NCBI GenBank assembly: GCA_017618935.1 | Contig: JAFZTG010000250.1 | Span: 1-13,679 of the forward strand | DNA from: Bacteroidales bacterium | GTDB lineage: Bacteria; Bacteroidota; Bacteroidia; Bacteroidales; UBA1715 | Direction of reading: 5' to 3' | Length of the DNA stretch: 13,679 bases | In this document: positions 7,310-13,679 of the stretch, piece by piece | How the letters are laid out: every line of letters begins with the position of its first letter | Position numbering within the stretch: the stretch's first letter is position 1 | Made by a program: the position numbers and the translations under genes | Notes under the pieces: model-generated | Database searches by the model: none | Seen by the model: only the letters and a program-made list of their open reading frames with translations | Told to the model about the DNA's origin: nothing

Positions 7310-10300
7310 GTGAGAAAGTTAGTAGTATATATTGCGTTGGTGTTGATGTCGTTTGTGTGCGGGGCACAGAAACTGCATCAGATGAACTTTGAACCGATAA
7401 CTATGGAAGACGGTTTGTCGCAGGTTAGTATCAATTCAATCTTGCAAGACTCTACTGGCTTTTTGTGGTTTGCCACACTCGATGGTCTTAACCGTTACGA
7501 CGGCTATTCGTTCAAGGTGTTTAAGCCGGTTGCGAACGACACCACGTCAATTTCAAGTAACCGTATTCTTTGTCTGTTTCAAGATTCCTACGGAAAAATT
7601 TGGATAGGAACGCTTGGTGGTGGTTTGAATGAATACAATCCTATCACGGAAACGTTTACGCGGTATATGCACAATCCTAACGACGAAAATTCGTTGAGCA
7701 ACAACGACGTGTATGATATTACCGAGGACGACGAGGGTATTCTGTGGATTGCAACCTATGGCGGCGGTTTGAATAGATTCGATAGAAACACGCATCAGTT
7801 TACGGCATATAAGCATAATCCGAGTAATCTGAATTCTATCGGTAGCAACCAAGTGCGTGTTGTGAGCAAGGATAAGTTTGGCAATTTGTGGATTGGTGTG
7901 AACGAGGGTGGGGGCTTGGATAAGTTCGACAAACAGACGGGTTTGTTCCAACATATTGATTTTATTGCTCACGATATTATGAGCATTGAAAACGACAGGT
8001 ACGGAAATCTGTGGATTGGAACGTATTATGGCGGTTTTGGCGTGCTAAACCCCGAAACCTATACATATACGGTGTTTGAGAACAATCCGAAAGATACGCT
8101 TTCGTTAAGTAATAATATTGTATGGACATTCTTTGAGGATACGTTATCAAATATAATGTACGTCGGAACTCGTGGTGGCGGCTTGAATATGTATGATTTG
8201 GCGACGAAACAATATTTGGGTTGCGAGAAAATGCACCAACACGAATATTCCCTTTCTTCAAACAACATCCTTTCGGTTTTGCGTGATAAGTCGGGTGTGC
8301 TTTGGGTTGGTTCCGAAACAGCTGGTTTGTGTAAGTACAATACTCATCGTAAAAAATTCTCTATCTTGCATCCAAGTTTGGATTTCAATACGGAGTTGAC
8401 TTCGGATAATGTGATGTCGATTCTGGAGATTAAGAACTTGTCGCCTGCTCACGACGGACATTTCCTTGTGGGAACGCGCGGTGCCGGTTTGTTGTATTAT
8501 GACAAGAATTTCAACATTATTCGTACCTATCAGAGTTCAAAGGACGACAAGGATAGTTATAATGTGATAACTTCCATCGTGCAGGATCCTCGTGGTTTCT
8601 TCTGGTTGGGAACCGACGGAAACGGTCTGATTCGTTTTTCGTTGGATAAAGGAGTTTTGGATCATTATTCTTATGTGGAAGATACTCGCAATGTGTTGTC
8701 AAACAATGCAGTGACTGCCATGTGTCTTGATAATGAGTTACGTTTGTGGGTGGGAACCTACGGTGGCGGTTTGTGTAAGTTCGAATGGGAAAAAGGCAAG
8801 TTTACCACATACGACGTAAATCCTGACAACTTTATGCGTAATGTGATTTGGTGCGTTATGCAGGATTCACAAGATATGATTTGGGCAGGAACCAACGGTC
8901 GAGGCGTTATGTGCGTGAATCCACGGAACGATACTGTCACGTTCTTTACTCAGGATAGAAACAATCCTAATTCACTGAATAGTGAGATAGTGTATTCGTT
9001 ATTGGAAACGGGTAATGGAACATTTTGGGTTGGTACGGGTGGTGCTGGTATTTGTAAGTTCAACCGTCGTGAAAAGACGTTCCAGTCTTATACGAAACGC
9101 TCTCACGGTTTAACCAACGATATGGTGTTGGCTATGCAGGAAGATAAGCGTGGCAATTTGTGGATAAGTACTTGTTACGGTATTTCAAAGTTTGCTCCTT
9201 TCGCCGAGACGTTTACAAACTATAACAAGTCTGACGGATTGCAAGGCAATTCTTTCAACGAACGTTCTTCATTCAAGTCGTCGAATGAACTGATGTTTTT
9301 TGGTGGCGTTCAGGGGTTGTCGTATTTCATTCCCGACAGCATTACCAATGATTCTTATATAGGAAGGGTTGTCATTACCGAATTGAAGATTTATAACAAA
9401 ACTGTAGAGATAGGCGAGGAGATTCAAGGCGAAGTCGTTTTGGATCAGTCTATTACGACGATTGGTGAATTAAAACTTTCGTATAAGCATAATTTCTCTA
9501 TTGACTTTTCAATATTGAATAACGTGGCTCCGTCGAAGGTCCGCTATAAATATAGATTAGTCGGCTTTGACGAGGATTGGAACTATACCGATGCGAACAA
9601 ACGTACCGCCACATATACGAATTTGACTGGTGGCGACTATGTGTTTGAGGTTACGGCTACAAATAACGACGGTGTTTGGAGCGATGAAATCACGCAGTTG
9701 AAAATCACTATTGTTCCTCCGTTCTGGAAAACGACGTGGTTCTATTCGTTGCTGATTTTGATTTTTGGATTGAGTATTTATGTGTACGTGAAATATCGTG
9801 AGCATTTATATAAAGAGGAAAATGCAAAATTGGAACGTTTGGTTCGTGAACGTACCAAGGAAATCGAGCAACAGAAGGAAACATTGAAAGTGCAAAGTGA
9901 TTTGCTTACGCTCAATAACGAGGAATTGTCGAAGTCAAACCGTTTGATTAAGGATAGTATCAGTTACGCAAAACGTATCCAGGATGCCATTTTGCCTCCA
10001 ATGCATTTGTTGCAGGACTATTTCCCGAATGCGTTCGTGCTGTTCAAGCCACGCGATGTGGTAAGTGGTGACTTCTATTGGTTCTTTGAAAAAGAAGACA
10101 AGTTGTATGTTGCTGCTGTTGACTGTACGGGTCACGGTGTTCCTGGTGCATTCATGTCGATGATTGGAGCTACCTTGTTGCAACAACTTACTTATAAGAA
10201 ATTGCGTGCCCCTGGGGAAATTCTCGACAAACTCAACGATGGTGTGCGTTCTGCGTTGAATCAAAAGGAAAATGCCTCGCCCGATTCGCAGGAAGATGGT

Positions 10301-10705
10301 ATGGATATAACCCTTTGTTTGATAGACAAGACGGCCAAGACGGTGCAACTTGCTGCTGCCAACCACGTCGCGTATGTTGTGTATGATGACATAATAGAAA
10401 CGATTGAAGGCGATATGGCTTCGGTGGGCGGTTCTATCACGTCGGAAAAGAATACCTACACAACGCATACGTTCTCGTATAAACCAGGCGCTCGCTTGTA
10501 TATGTTCTCCGACGGGTACCAAGACCAGTTTGGTGGTGAAAATAATAAGAAATTCTTGGGTATCCATTTCAAGAAATTGTTGTTTGATACGCGCTCATTG
10601 TCAATGGAAAAACAATGTGAAACGCTTGATACGACATTTGAAGAATGGAAGGGTAAAAGAAAACAAATCGACGATGTACTTGTCTTGGGTATCGAACTTG
10701 AATAA
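7310..10705 (+). CDS. Membrane sensor with two seven-bladed propellers, Y_Y_Y domain and SpoIIE/PP2C phosphatase output
   Basis: This 1131-residue protein is a predicted periplasmic sensor with a cytoplasmic Ser/Thr phosphatase. A signal peptide (1-20, ending VCGAQ, not a lipobox) precedes 14 Reg_prop-type blades with cores such as LWIATYGGGLNRFD, beginning near 52, 97, 145, 193, 234, 283, 331, 385, 431, 479, 524, 572, 617 and 661. Next come a Y_Y_Y domain (about 742-803), one membrane helix (about 809-828), a coiled coil (about 830-890) and a SpoIIE/PP2C domain (about 905-1131). Phosphatase metal ligands appear intact: SGDF (D921), AAVDCTGHGVPGAF (D938), FSDGYQD (D1068) and DDVLVL (D1121/D1122). 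No histidine-kinase or receiver domain is present. The start is GTG at 7310: an in-frame TAG lies immediately before it, and this start yields a complete signal peptide. The target is probably a phosphorylated STAS-type or other Ser/Thr phosphoprotein, not encoded here. The 3' end overlaps the protease gene. Confidence 0.92.
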   Translation: MRKLVVYIALVLMSFVCGAQKLHQMNFEPITMEDGLSQVSINSILQDSTGFLWFATLDGLNRYDGYSFKVFKPVANDTTSISSNRILCLFQDSYGKIWIGTLGGGLNEYNPITETFTRYMHNPNDENSLSNNDVYDITEDDEGILWIATYGGGLNRFDRNTHQFTAYKHNPSNLNSIGSNQVRVVSKDKFGNLWIGVNEGGGLDKFDKQTGLFQHIDFIAHDIMSIENDRYGNLWIGTYYGGFGVLNPETYTYTVFENNPKDTLSLSNNIVWTFFEDTLSNIMYVGTRGGGLNMYDLATKQYLGCEKMHQHEYSLSSNNILSVLRDKSGVLWVGSETAGLCKYNTHRKKFSILHPSLDFNTELTSDNVMSILEIKNLSPAHDGHFLVGTRGAGLLYYDKNFNIIRTYQSSKDDKDSYNVITSIVQDPRGFFWLGTDGNGLIRFSLDKGVLDHYSYVEDTRNVLSNNAVTAMCLDNELRLWVGTYGGGLCKFEWEKGKFTTYDVNPDNFMRNVIWCVMQDSQDMIWAGTNGRGVMCVNPRNDTVTFFTQDRNNPNSLNSEIVYSLLETGNGTFWVGTGGAGICKFNRREKTFQSYTKRSHGLTNDMVLAMQEDKRGNLWISTCYGISKFAPFAETFTNYNKSDGLQGNSFNERSSFKSSNELMFFGGVQGLSYFIPDSITNDSYIGRVVITELKIYNKTVEIGEEIQGEVVLDQSITTIGELKLSYKHNFSIDFSILNNVAPSKVRYKYRLVGFDEDWNYTDANKRTATYTNLTGGDYVFEVTATNNDGVWSDEITQLKITIVPPFWKTTWFYSLLILIFGLSIYVYVKYREHLYKEENAKLERLVRERTKEIEQQKETLKVQSDLLTLNNEELSKSNRLIKDSISYAKRIQDAILPPMHLLQDYFPNAFVLFKPRDVVSGDFYWFFEKEDKLYVAAVDCTGHGVPGAFMSMIGATLLQQLTYKKLRAPGEILDKLNDGVRSALNQKENASPDSQEDGMDITLCLIDKTAKTVQLAAANHVAYVVYDDIIETIEGDMASVGGSITSEKNTYTTHTFSYKPGARLYMFSDGYQDQFGGENNKKFLGIHFKKLLFDTRSLSMEKQCETLDTTFEEWKGKRKQIDDVLVLGIELE

Positions 10706-13433
10706 AAAAATAAACCTTTTTATAGTGACGACATACAGTATTTGTATGTCGTTTTTTTCGTTTGCCCAATCTGGTCATCGTGCACCAAATGTGCCGCCAA
10801 TACCCGATTTACGGGTTGAGATGCCAGCTTTGCCAGAAAATGTTGCTACAGACAATGCAAAAGATGGCGCGTTTCAGTTTGCCTATCCGTTTGAGGTTTC
10901 CATTTCCAAGAATGATATTCAGCCAATCGCAAAAAATGATACATTATATTATAATGTATATATTCATTCTCAAGGTGCCTATTCGCTGAATCTGATTTTT
11001 GAAGACGTGCATTTCCCTAACAATTCGTCGTTGCGTCTTTCTGGTTCTGATTCTACATATATTATAATGTATAGTACTGCCGATGTGAAACATTCGTCGG
11101 TGTTGCCCACACCCTTGATTGACGGTGATGAGGTGCATATTACCTATGCCGAGCCGAAAAATCAGGCAGAGGGAACGTGGCGTATCGTGCAAGTGGCCCA
11201 CGATTTCACGGGAATATTAAAGAAATCCGAGTTAAAATCTTCGTCTTCGCAATGCAACGTCGATATAAATTGTCCCGATGGCAAGGATTGGCAGGTTGAG
11301 AAACGTGCCGTGTGCAAAATGCTCATTCAAGGTATTACCGTGTGTACGGGTACGTTGATGAACAATACGGCACAAGACAAGACACCCTATATCTTGACAG
11401 CAAACCATTGCGTGGCAAGCGATAAGAAGGCGGAACGAACCGTGTTTTATTTCGATTACGAAAATGCGACCTGTGGCAAGGATTCTTCCGTGAGTTCCGA
11501 GAAAACTATTTCTGGCTCAACATTGGTGGCAACGTCGCCCGATGGCAAACTTGACTTTTCGTTGCTCAAATTAAATGCTGCTCCTCCCGAGTCATACAAT
11601 ATATATTATGCTGGTTGGTCTCGGTCCGATGAGGTAGGGAAGGGGACTGCGTGTATTCATCACCCCAAAGGTGACGTGAAGAAAATTTCTGTTGCAAATG
11701 AGAAACCGACAACCGTTAATTTCAAAACGTCGGCGTTCACCTATGCACCCGACGGCCATTGGAAAATTTCTCGTTGGAATGTGGGTACTACCGAAGGCGG
11801 CTCGTCGGGTTCGCCGTTGTTTTGCAACGAACATTTGGTTATTGGCGACTTGTCGGGTGGTGAGGCGACGTGTGAGACGCCGACAAATGACTTCTTCCAA
11901 AAATTCTCGAAAGCCTGGGATTATTACGATACCGAAGCGGCACAACTCAAACCGTGGCTGGACCCTATGAACTCCGGCGTGGAAAAATGCTCAGGCTACG
12001 ACCCCTATATGCTTCCTTCACATGTGCTGACTCATGTAAACATTACCGACTCCATTTCGTTGTTCGATTTTGCAGGAAAGGTTTCTGGCCTGTGGACGGG
12101 AAATAATGACATTGGCTGGACTGCCGTTGCTGAAAAATTCTATACTAAAAAAATCATCTACGATGTCGTGCTTTGTGGTAAGATTGACCAGTCACAAGAC
12201 CTTGCCGATATTACATTTGTGATTTGGGAAGGAGAGGAACGACCCGAACATGTCGTTTTCTCCACATCTTTTGTGGAAACGATGATACAAGACTCTGCCA
12301 CGGTCTATGTGAAACTTGACTCACCCGTATCATCTAACAAGTTTCTCTGGATTGGTTACACCATACGCAATAACTCCACGGCTTTTGCCGCATATCAGAC
12401 CGATGAGAACTCTATGGGCGATGCCACATTGTTTGTAAAACATGGCAAAGGGTGGACGAATGCAAAAGAGTTGGGCTTCTCCTCGCATTTGGCAGCGTTA
12501 CTCCACGTAACCGACAATCTTGACGATGTGGCTGACGGATACGAACCACCGTTTTTCAAGACACGCATCAGGAAAACTGTTGCAAATAAGTATAGTAAGG
12601 AATTGTTTGCCGTTGATTCCATTGGAAACATAACATCGCAGACGCAGTATCTGTTGCTCAATACTCCAACGGTCTCGAATTTGAGCGGCCCCAACGAAAT
12701 TTATACCGATTGTTTGGCCAATAAAGCCCTTCTTCCCGGACCGACCATAATCCGTAGTTTGAAGCTTGGCGTGGCAGAAATTCCTAGCCGTGATGTGCAA
12801 ACGAAGGTCGTTCTTTGGGATGCCAATTTTAGGGTTTTGACAGAAAAGTTGATTTCTAATACCGATTTGAAATCCAATTATTATAATCAGATTCATTTTG
12901 ATTCATTGATAGTTGTTGATACTATGTTTTATTATGGTGTTTGTTATGATTCTTCACAATACGAGGGTAATATCTCGTTGTATCAATATTATGATGTAGA
13001 GTCGCACGTTGACGGTTACTATCATTTTGATGGTACATGGGTTTCGTGTGCCGAAATGGCTATACCATATAATATAGCACTACAGCCAGTCACCGTTTAC
13101 TCACCATACCATTATAATAAGGACTCTGCTCGCATAGTGTATTATCCTATTCTCAATACCAATAGCGTTTCGTTGCAGACGAACGATTCGTTTATTGCAT
13201 TTCCGTCGCCTTGTTTCGATAAACTTTCGTTGCGGTTTAGTCCCAATGTATATCCATCGGCGGTCATTCACGTCGTAACCGATGGGGGGCATATAGTAAA
13301 GACAATTCCTTGTAAAAGCGTAGGCGGCACGTTCACCATTGATGTTTCCGATTTGCCCGTAGGCATTTTTATGTTGAAGGTTGAGATAGCAGGCAGAAAA
13401 TATGTGGGCAAATTCTCCCACATACATCTATGA
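10674..13433 (+). CDS. Secreted lysyl-endopeptidase-like serine protease with type IX sorting domain
   Basis: This 919-residue protein resembles Achromobacter protease I (family S1, Lys-specific). The signal peptide ends SFFSFAQ (about residue 32). A propeptide runs to about 188. The protease domain (about 189-440) has catalytic H245 in LTANHC, D294 in KLDFSLLKLN and S378 in GGSSGSP. D406 aligns with the Lys-selecting D225 of the Achromobacter enzyme, and C194-C400, C200-C267 and C224-C246 match its three disulfides. K188 precedes SSSSQC at the spacing of that enzyme's mature N-terminus. Two related beta domains follow (about 450-613 and 660-808). The C-terminus (about 842-919, starting FPSPCFDKLSL) is a type IX secretion sorting domain, predicting export across the outer membrane. 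Start choice: ATG 10674 overlaps the sensor gene by 32 nt; TTG 10698 would give a more classic MNKKINLFIV signal peptide. Physiological substrate unknown. Confidence 0.88.
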   Translation: MYLSWVSNLNKKINLFIVTTYSICMSFFSFAQSGHRAPNVPPIPDLRVEMPALPENVATDNAKDGAFQFAYPFEVSISKNDIQPIAKNDTLYYNVYIHSQGAYSLNLIFEDVHFPNNSSLRLSGSDSTYIIMYSTADVKHSSVLPTPLIDGDEVHITYAEPKNQAEGTWRIVQVAHDFTGILKKSELKSSSSQCNVDINCPDGKDWQVEKRAVCKMLIQGITVCTGTLMNNTAQDKTPYILTANHCVASDKKAERTVFYFDYENATCGKDSSVSSEKTISGSTLVATSPDGKLDFSLLKLNAAPPESYNIYYAGWSRSDEVGKGTACIHHPKGDVKKISVANEKPTTVNFKTSAFTYAPDGHWKISRWNVGTTEGGSSGSPLFCNEHLVIGDLSGGEATCETPTNDFFQKFSKAWDYYDTEAAQLKPWLDPMNSGVEKCSGYDPYMLPSHVLTHVNITDSISLFDFAGKVSGLWTGNNDIGWTAVAEKFYTKKIIYDVVLCGKIDQSQDLADITFVIWEGEERPEHVVFSTSFVETMIQDSATVYVKLDSPVSSNKFLWIGYTIRNNSTAFAAYQTDENSMGDATLFVKHGKGWTNAKELGFSSHLAALLHVTDNLDDVADGYEPPFFKTRIRKTVANKYSKELFAVDSIGNITSQTQYLLLNTPTVSNLSGPNEIYTDCLANKALLPGPTIIRSLKLGVAEIPSRDVQTKVVLWDANFRVLTEKLISNTDLKSNYYNQIHFDSLIVVDTMFYYGVCYDSSQYEGNISLYQYYDVESHVDGYYHFDGTWVSCAEMAIPYNIALQPVTVYSPYHYNKDSARIVYYPILNTNSVSLQTNDSFIAFPSPCFDKLSLRFSPNVYPSAVIHVVTDGGHIVKTIPCKSVGGTFTIDVSDLPVGIFMLKVEIAGRKYVGKFSHIHL
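10728..10758 (+). terminator. Intrinsic-terminator-like hairpin inside the protease signal-peptide codons
   Basis: ACGACATAC (10728-10736) and GTATGTCGT (10744-10752) form a perfect 9-bp stem with a 7-base loop, followed by a T-run to 10758. The hairpin begins 23 bases after the sensor-phosphatase stop codon, exactly where a terminator for that gene would sit, yet the bases are also read as signal-peptide codons (TTYSICMSFF) of the protease. The shape fits a Rho-independent terminator; whether it terminates is inference. Confidence 0.45.
13401..13424 (+). repeat. Perfect 8-bp inverted repeat at the 3' end of the protease gene
   Basis: TATGTGGG (13401-13408) and CCCACATA (13417-13424) pair perfectly around an 8-base loop, covering the codons for the last residues of the sorting domain (YVGKFSHI), seven bases before the stop. 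No T-run follows, so it is not a standard intrinsic terminator; it could stabilise the 3' end of the mRNA or be chance. Confidence 0.4.
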
Positions 13434-13438
13434 TGGCC

Positions 13439-13514
13439 GTAGGGCTGTCGTACTACGGCAGCCGTCACAAAATGTTTGTTACAATTGATGGCTGCCACGT
13501 TGTGACAGCCCTAC
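13439..13514. repeat. 76-bp imperfect palindrome with 11-bp perfect terminal inverted repeats
   Basis: GTAGGGCTGTC (13439-13449) is the exact reverse complement of GACAGCCCTAC (13504-13514). Inside, GGCAGCC (13457-13463) pairs with GGCTGCC (13490-13496), leaving a symmetric 7x7 internal loop. An alternative pairing joins GTCACAA (13464-13470) to TTGTGAC (13500-13506). It starts five bases after the protease stop. No coding sequence or clear target-site duplication is present. It looks like a non-autonomous mobile or REP-like repeat unit, or a structured 3' mRNA end; copy number elsewhere in the genome is unknown. Confidence 0.6.
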
Positions 13515-13613
13515 AACCAACCATTATGGAAATTATAGGAATACGAAATGTTTGCATAAATCCGTGTGCACATCGTCTCTAACCACGAAAAAGCACCGTT
13601 TTGTAAAATTCTC

Positions 13614-13646
13614 AAAAAAAAAATTGCACTTCGTGTAACTTTTTTT
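13614..13646 (+). terminator. Possible bidirectional terminator (A-tract, stem, T-tract)
   Basis: Ten A residues (13614-13623) lead into TTGCAC (13624-13629), a 3-base loop, then GTGTAA (13633-13638) and seven T residues (13640-13646). The stem pairs over six positions (one G-T wobble), and the A and T tracts extend it after one mismatch. The layout fits an intrinsic terminator readable from either strand. The stem is short and AT-rich, and the same bases contain a possible promoter -33 element, so the call is tentative. Confidence 0.35.
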
Positions 13647-13656
13647 CGTTATTTTG
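13624..13656 (+). promoter_or_regulatory. Possible promoter for a gene beyond the window
   Basis: TTG at 13624-13626 and TATTTTG at 13650-13656 are spaced 23 bases apart and resemble the Bacteroidota -33 / -7 pair, although the -7 box is one base short of TAnnTTTG. No start codon with a useful reading frame lies before the window ends. The site competes with the terminator interpretation of the same bases. The rest of 13515-13679 shows no gene that I can support. Confidence 0.25.
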
Positions 13657-13679
13657 CGTCTTGAGTATGTTAAGTATAT

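Noticed and set aside
7343..7369. Lipoprotein signal for the propeller sensor (Cys in FVCGAQ)
   Set aside because: The residue before the Cys is Val and the preceding ones do not fit a lipobox; a type I signal followed by a downstream membrane helix fits better.
7460..9320. DNA tandem repeat array within the sensor gene
   Set aside because: The recurrent GGTGGCGGTTTGAA-like stretches encode repeated propeller blades at 41-54 residue spacing and diverge in sequence; they are protein repeats, not a CRISPR or satellite array.
9935..10567. 210-codon minus-strand open frame opposite the phosphatase domain
   Set aside because: It lies fully inside the conserved SpoIIE/PP2C domain on the other strand and has no recognisable motif or leader.
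10404..10673. Longer N-terminus for the protease from an ATG at 10404
   Set aside because: It would overlap 300 bases of the conserved phosphatase domain, encode a basic low-complexity stretch, and place the signal peptide about 90 residues inside the protein.
10674..10760. Frameshift or pseudogene at the start of the protease
   Set aside because: The frame is open from ATG 10674 through the signal peptide to the stop at 13433, and all catalytic and disulfide residues are present.

Overview
The window comes from a member of the phylum Bacteroidota, most likely the order Bacteroidales. Evidence: the gene order rsfS - ftsH - LUD protein - cdsA; near-absence of Shine-Dalgarno sequences, with AT-rich leaders carrying TAnnTTTG-type -7 boxes; a Reg_prop/Y_Y_Y sensor joined to a SpoIIE-type phosphatase; and a protease ending in a type IX secretion (Por) sorting domain. 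All eight genes are on the + strand and coding density is high. No tRNA, rRNA, CRISPR array or transposase gene is visible.

Positions 7-4730 hold housekeeping genes. A DapF-family epimerase (7-867) has its second catalytic cysteine replaced by serine. After a short gap with a good -7 box comes a tight four-gene block: rsfS (ribosome silencing), ftsH (membrane AAA+ zinc protease), a LUD-domain protein whose start overlaps the ftsH stop by 8 nt, and cdsA (CDP-diacylglycerol synthase). The block joins ribosome control, membrane protein quality control and phospholipid precursor supply. pheT (4811-7246), the Phe-tRNA synthetase beta chain, follows after 80 nt with its own candidate promoter.

Positions 7310-13433 hold the more unusual part. 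An 1131-residue membrane sensor has a signal peptide, 14 propeller blades (two seven-bladed propellers), a Y_Y_Y domain, one membrane helix, a coiled coil and a PP2C/SpoIIE phosphatase. It resembles a hybrid two-component sensor whose histidine-kinase output has been replaced by a phosphatase. Its 3' end overlaps a gene for a secreted lysyl-endopeptidase-like serine protease. That protease has a long propeptide, a predicted self-processing lysine, three conserved disulfides, two related C-terminal beta domains and a type IX sorting domain. A perfect hairpin with a T-tract, which looks like an intrinsic terminator, lies inside the protease's signal-peptide codons. This suggests conditional read-through between sensor and effector.

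Positions 13434-13679 contain no gene. They hold a 76-bp imperfect palindrome with 11-bp perfect ends, then an A-tract/stem/T-tract structure that could be a terminator and overlaps a possible promoter for a gene beyond the window.

The best candidate for an undescribed system is the sensor-phosphatase/protease pair with its internal hairpin. The link between the two proteins is inferred from position and overlap, not demonstrated.
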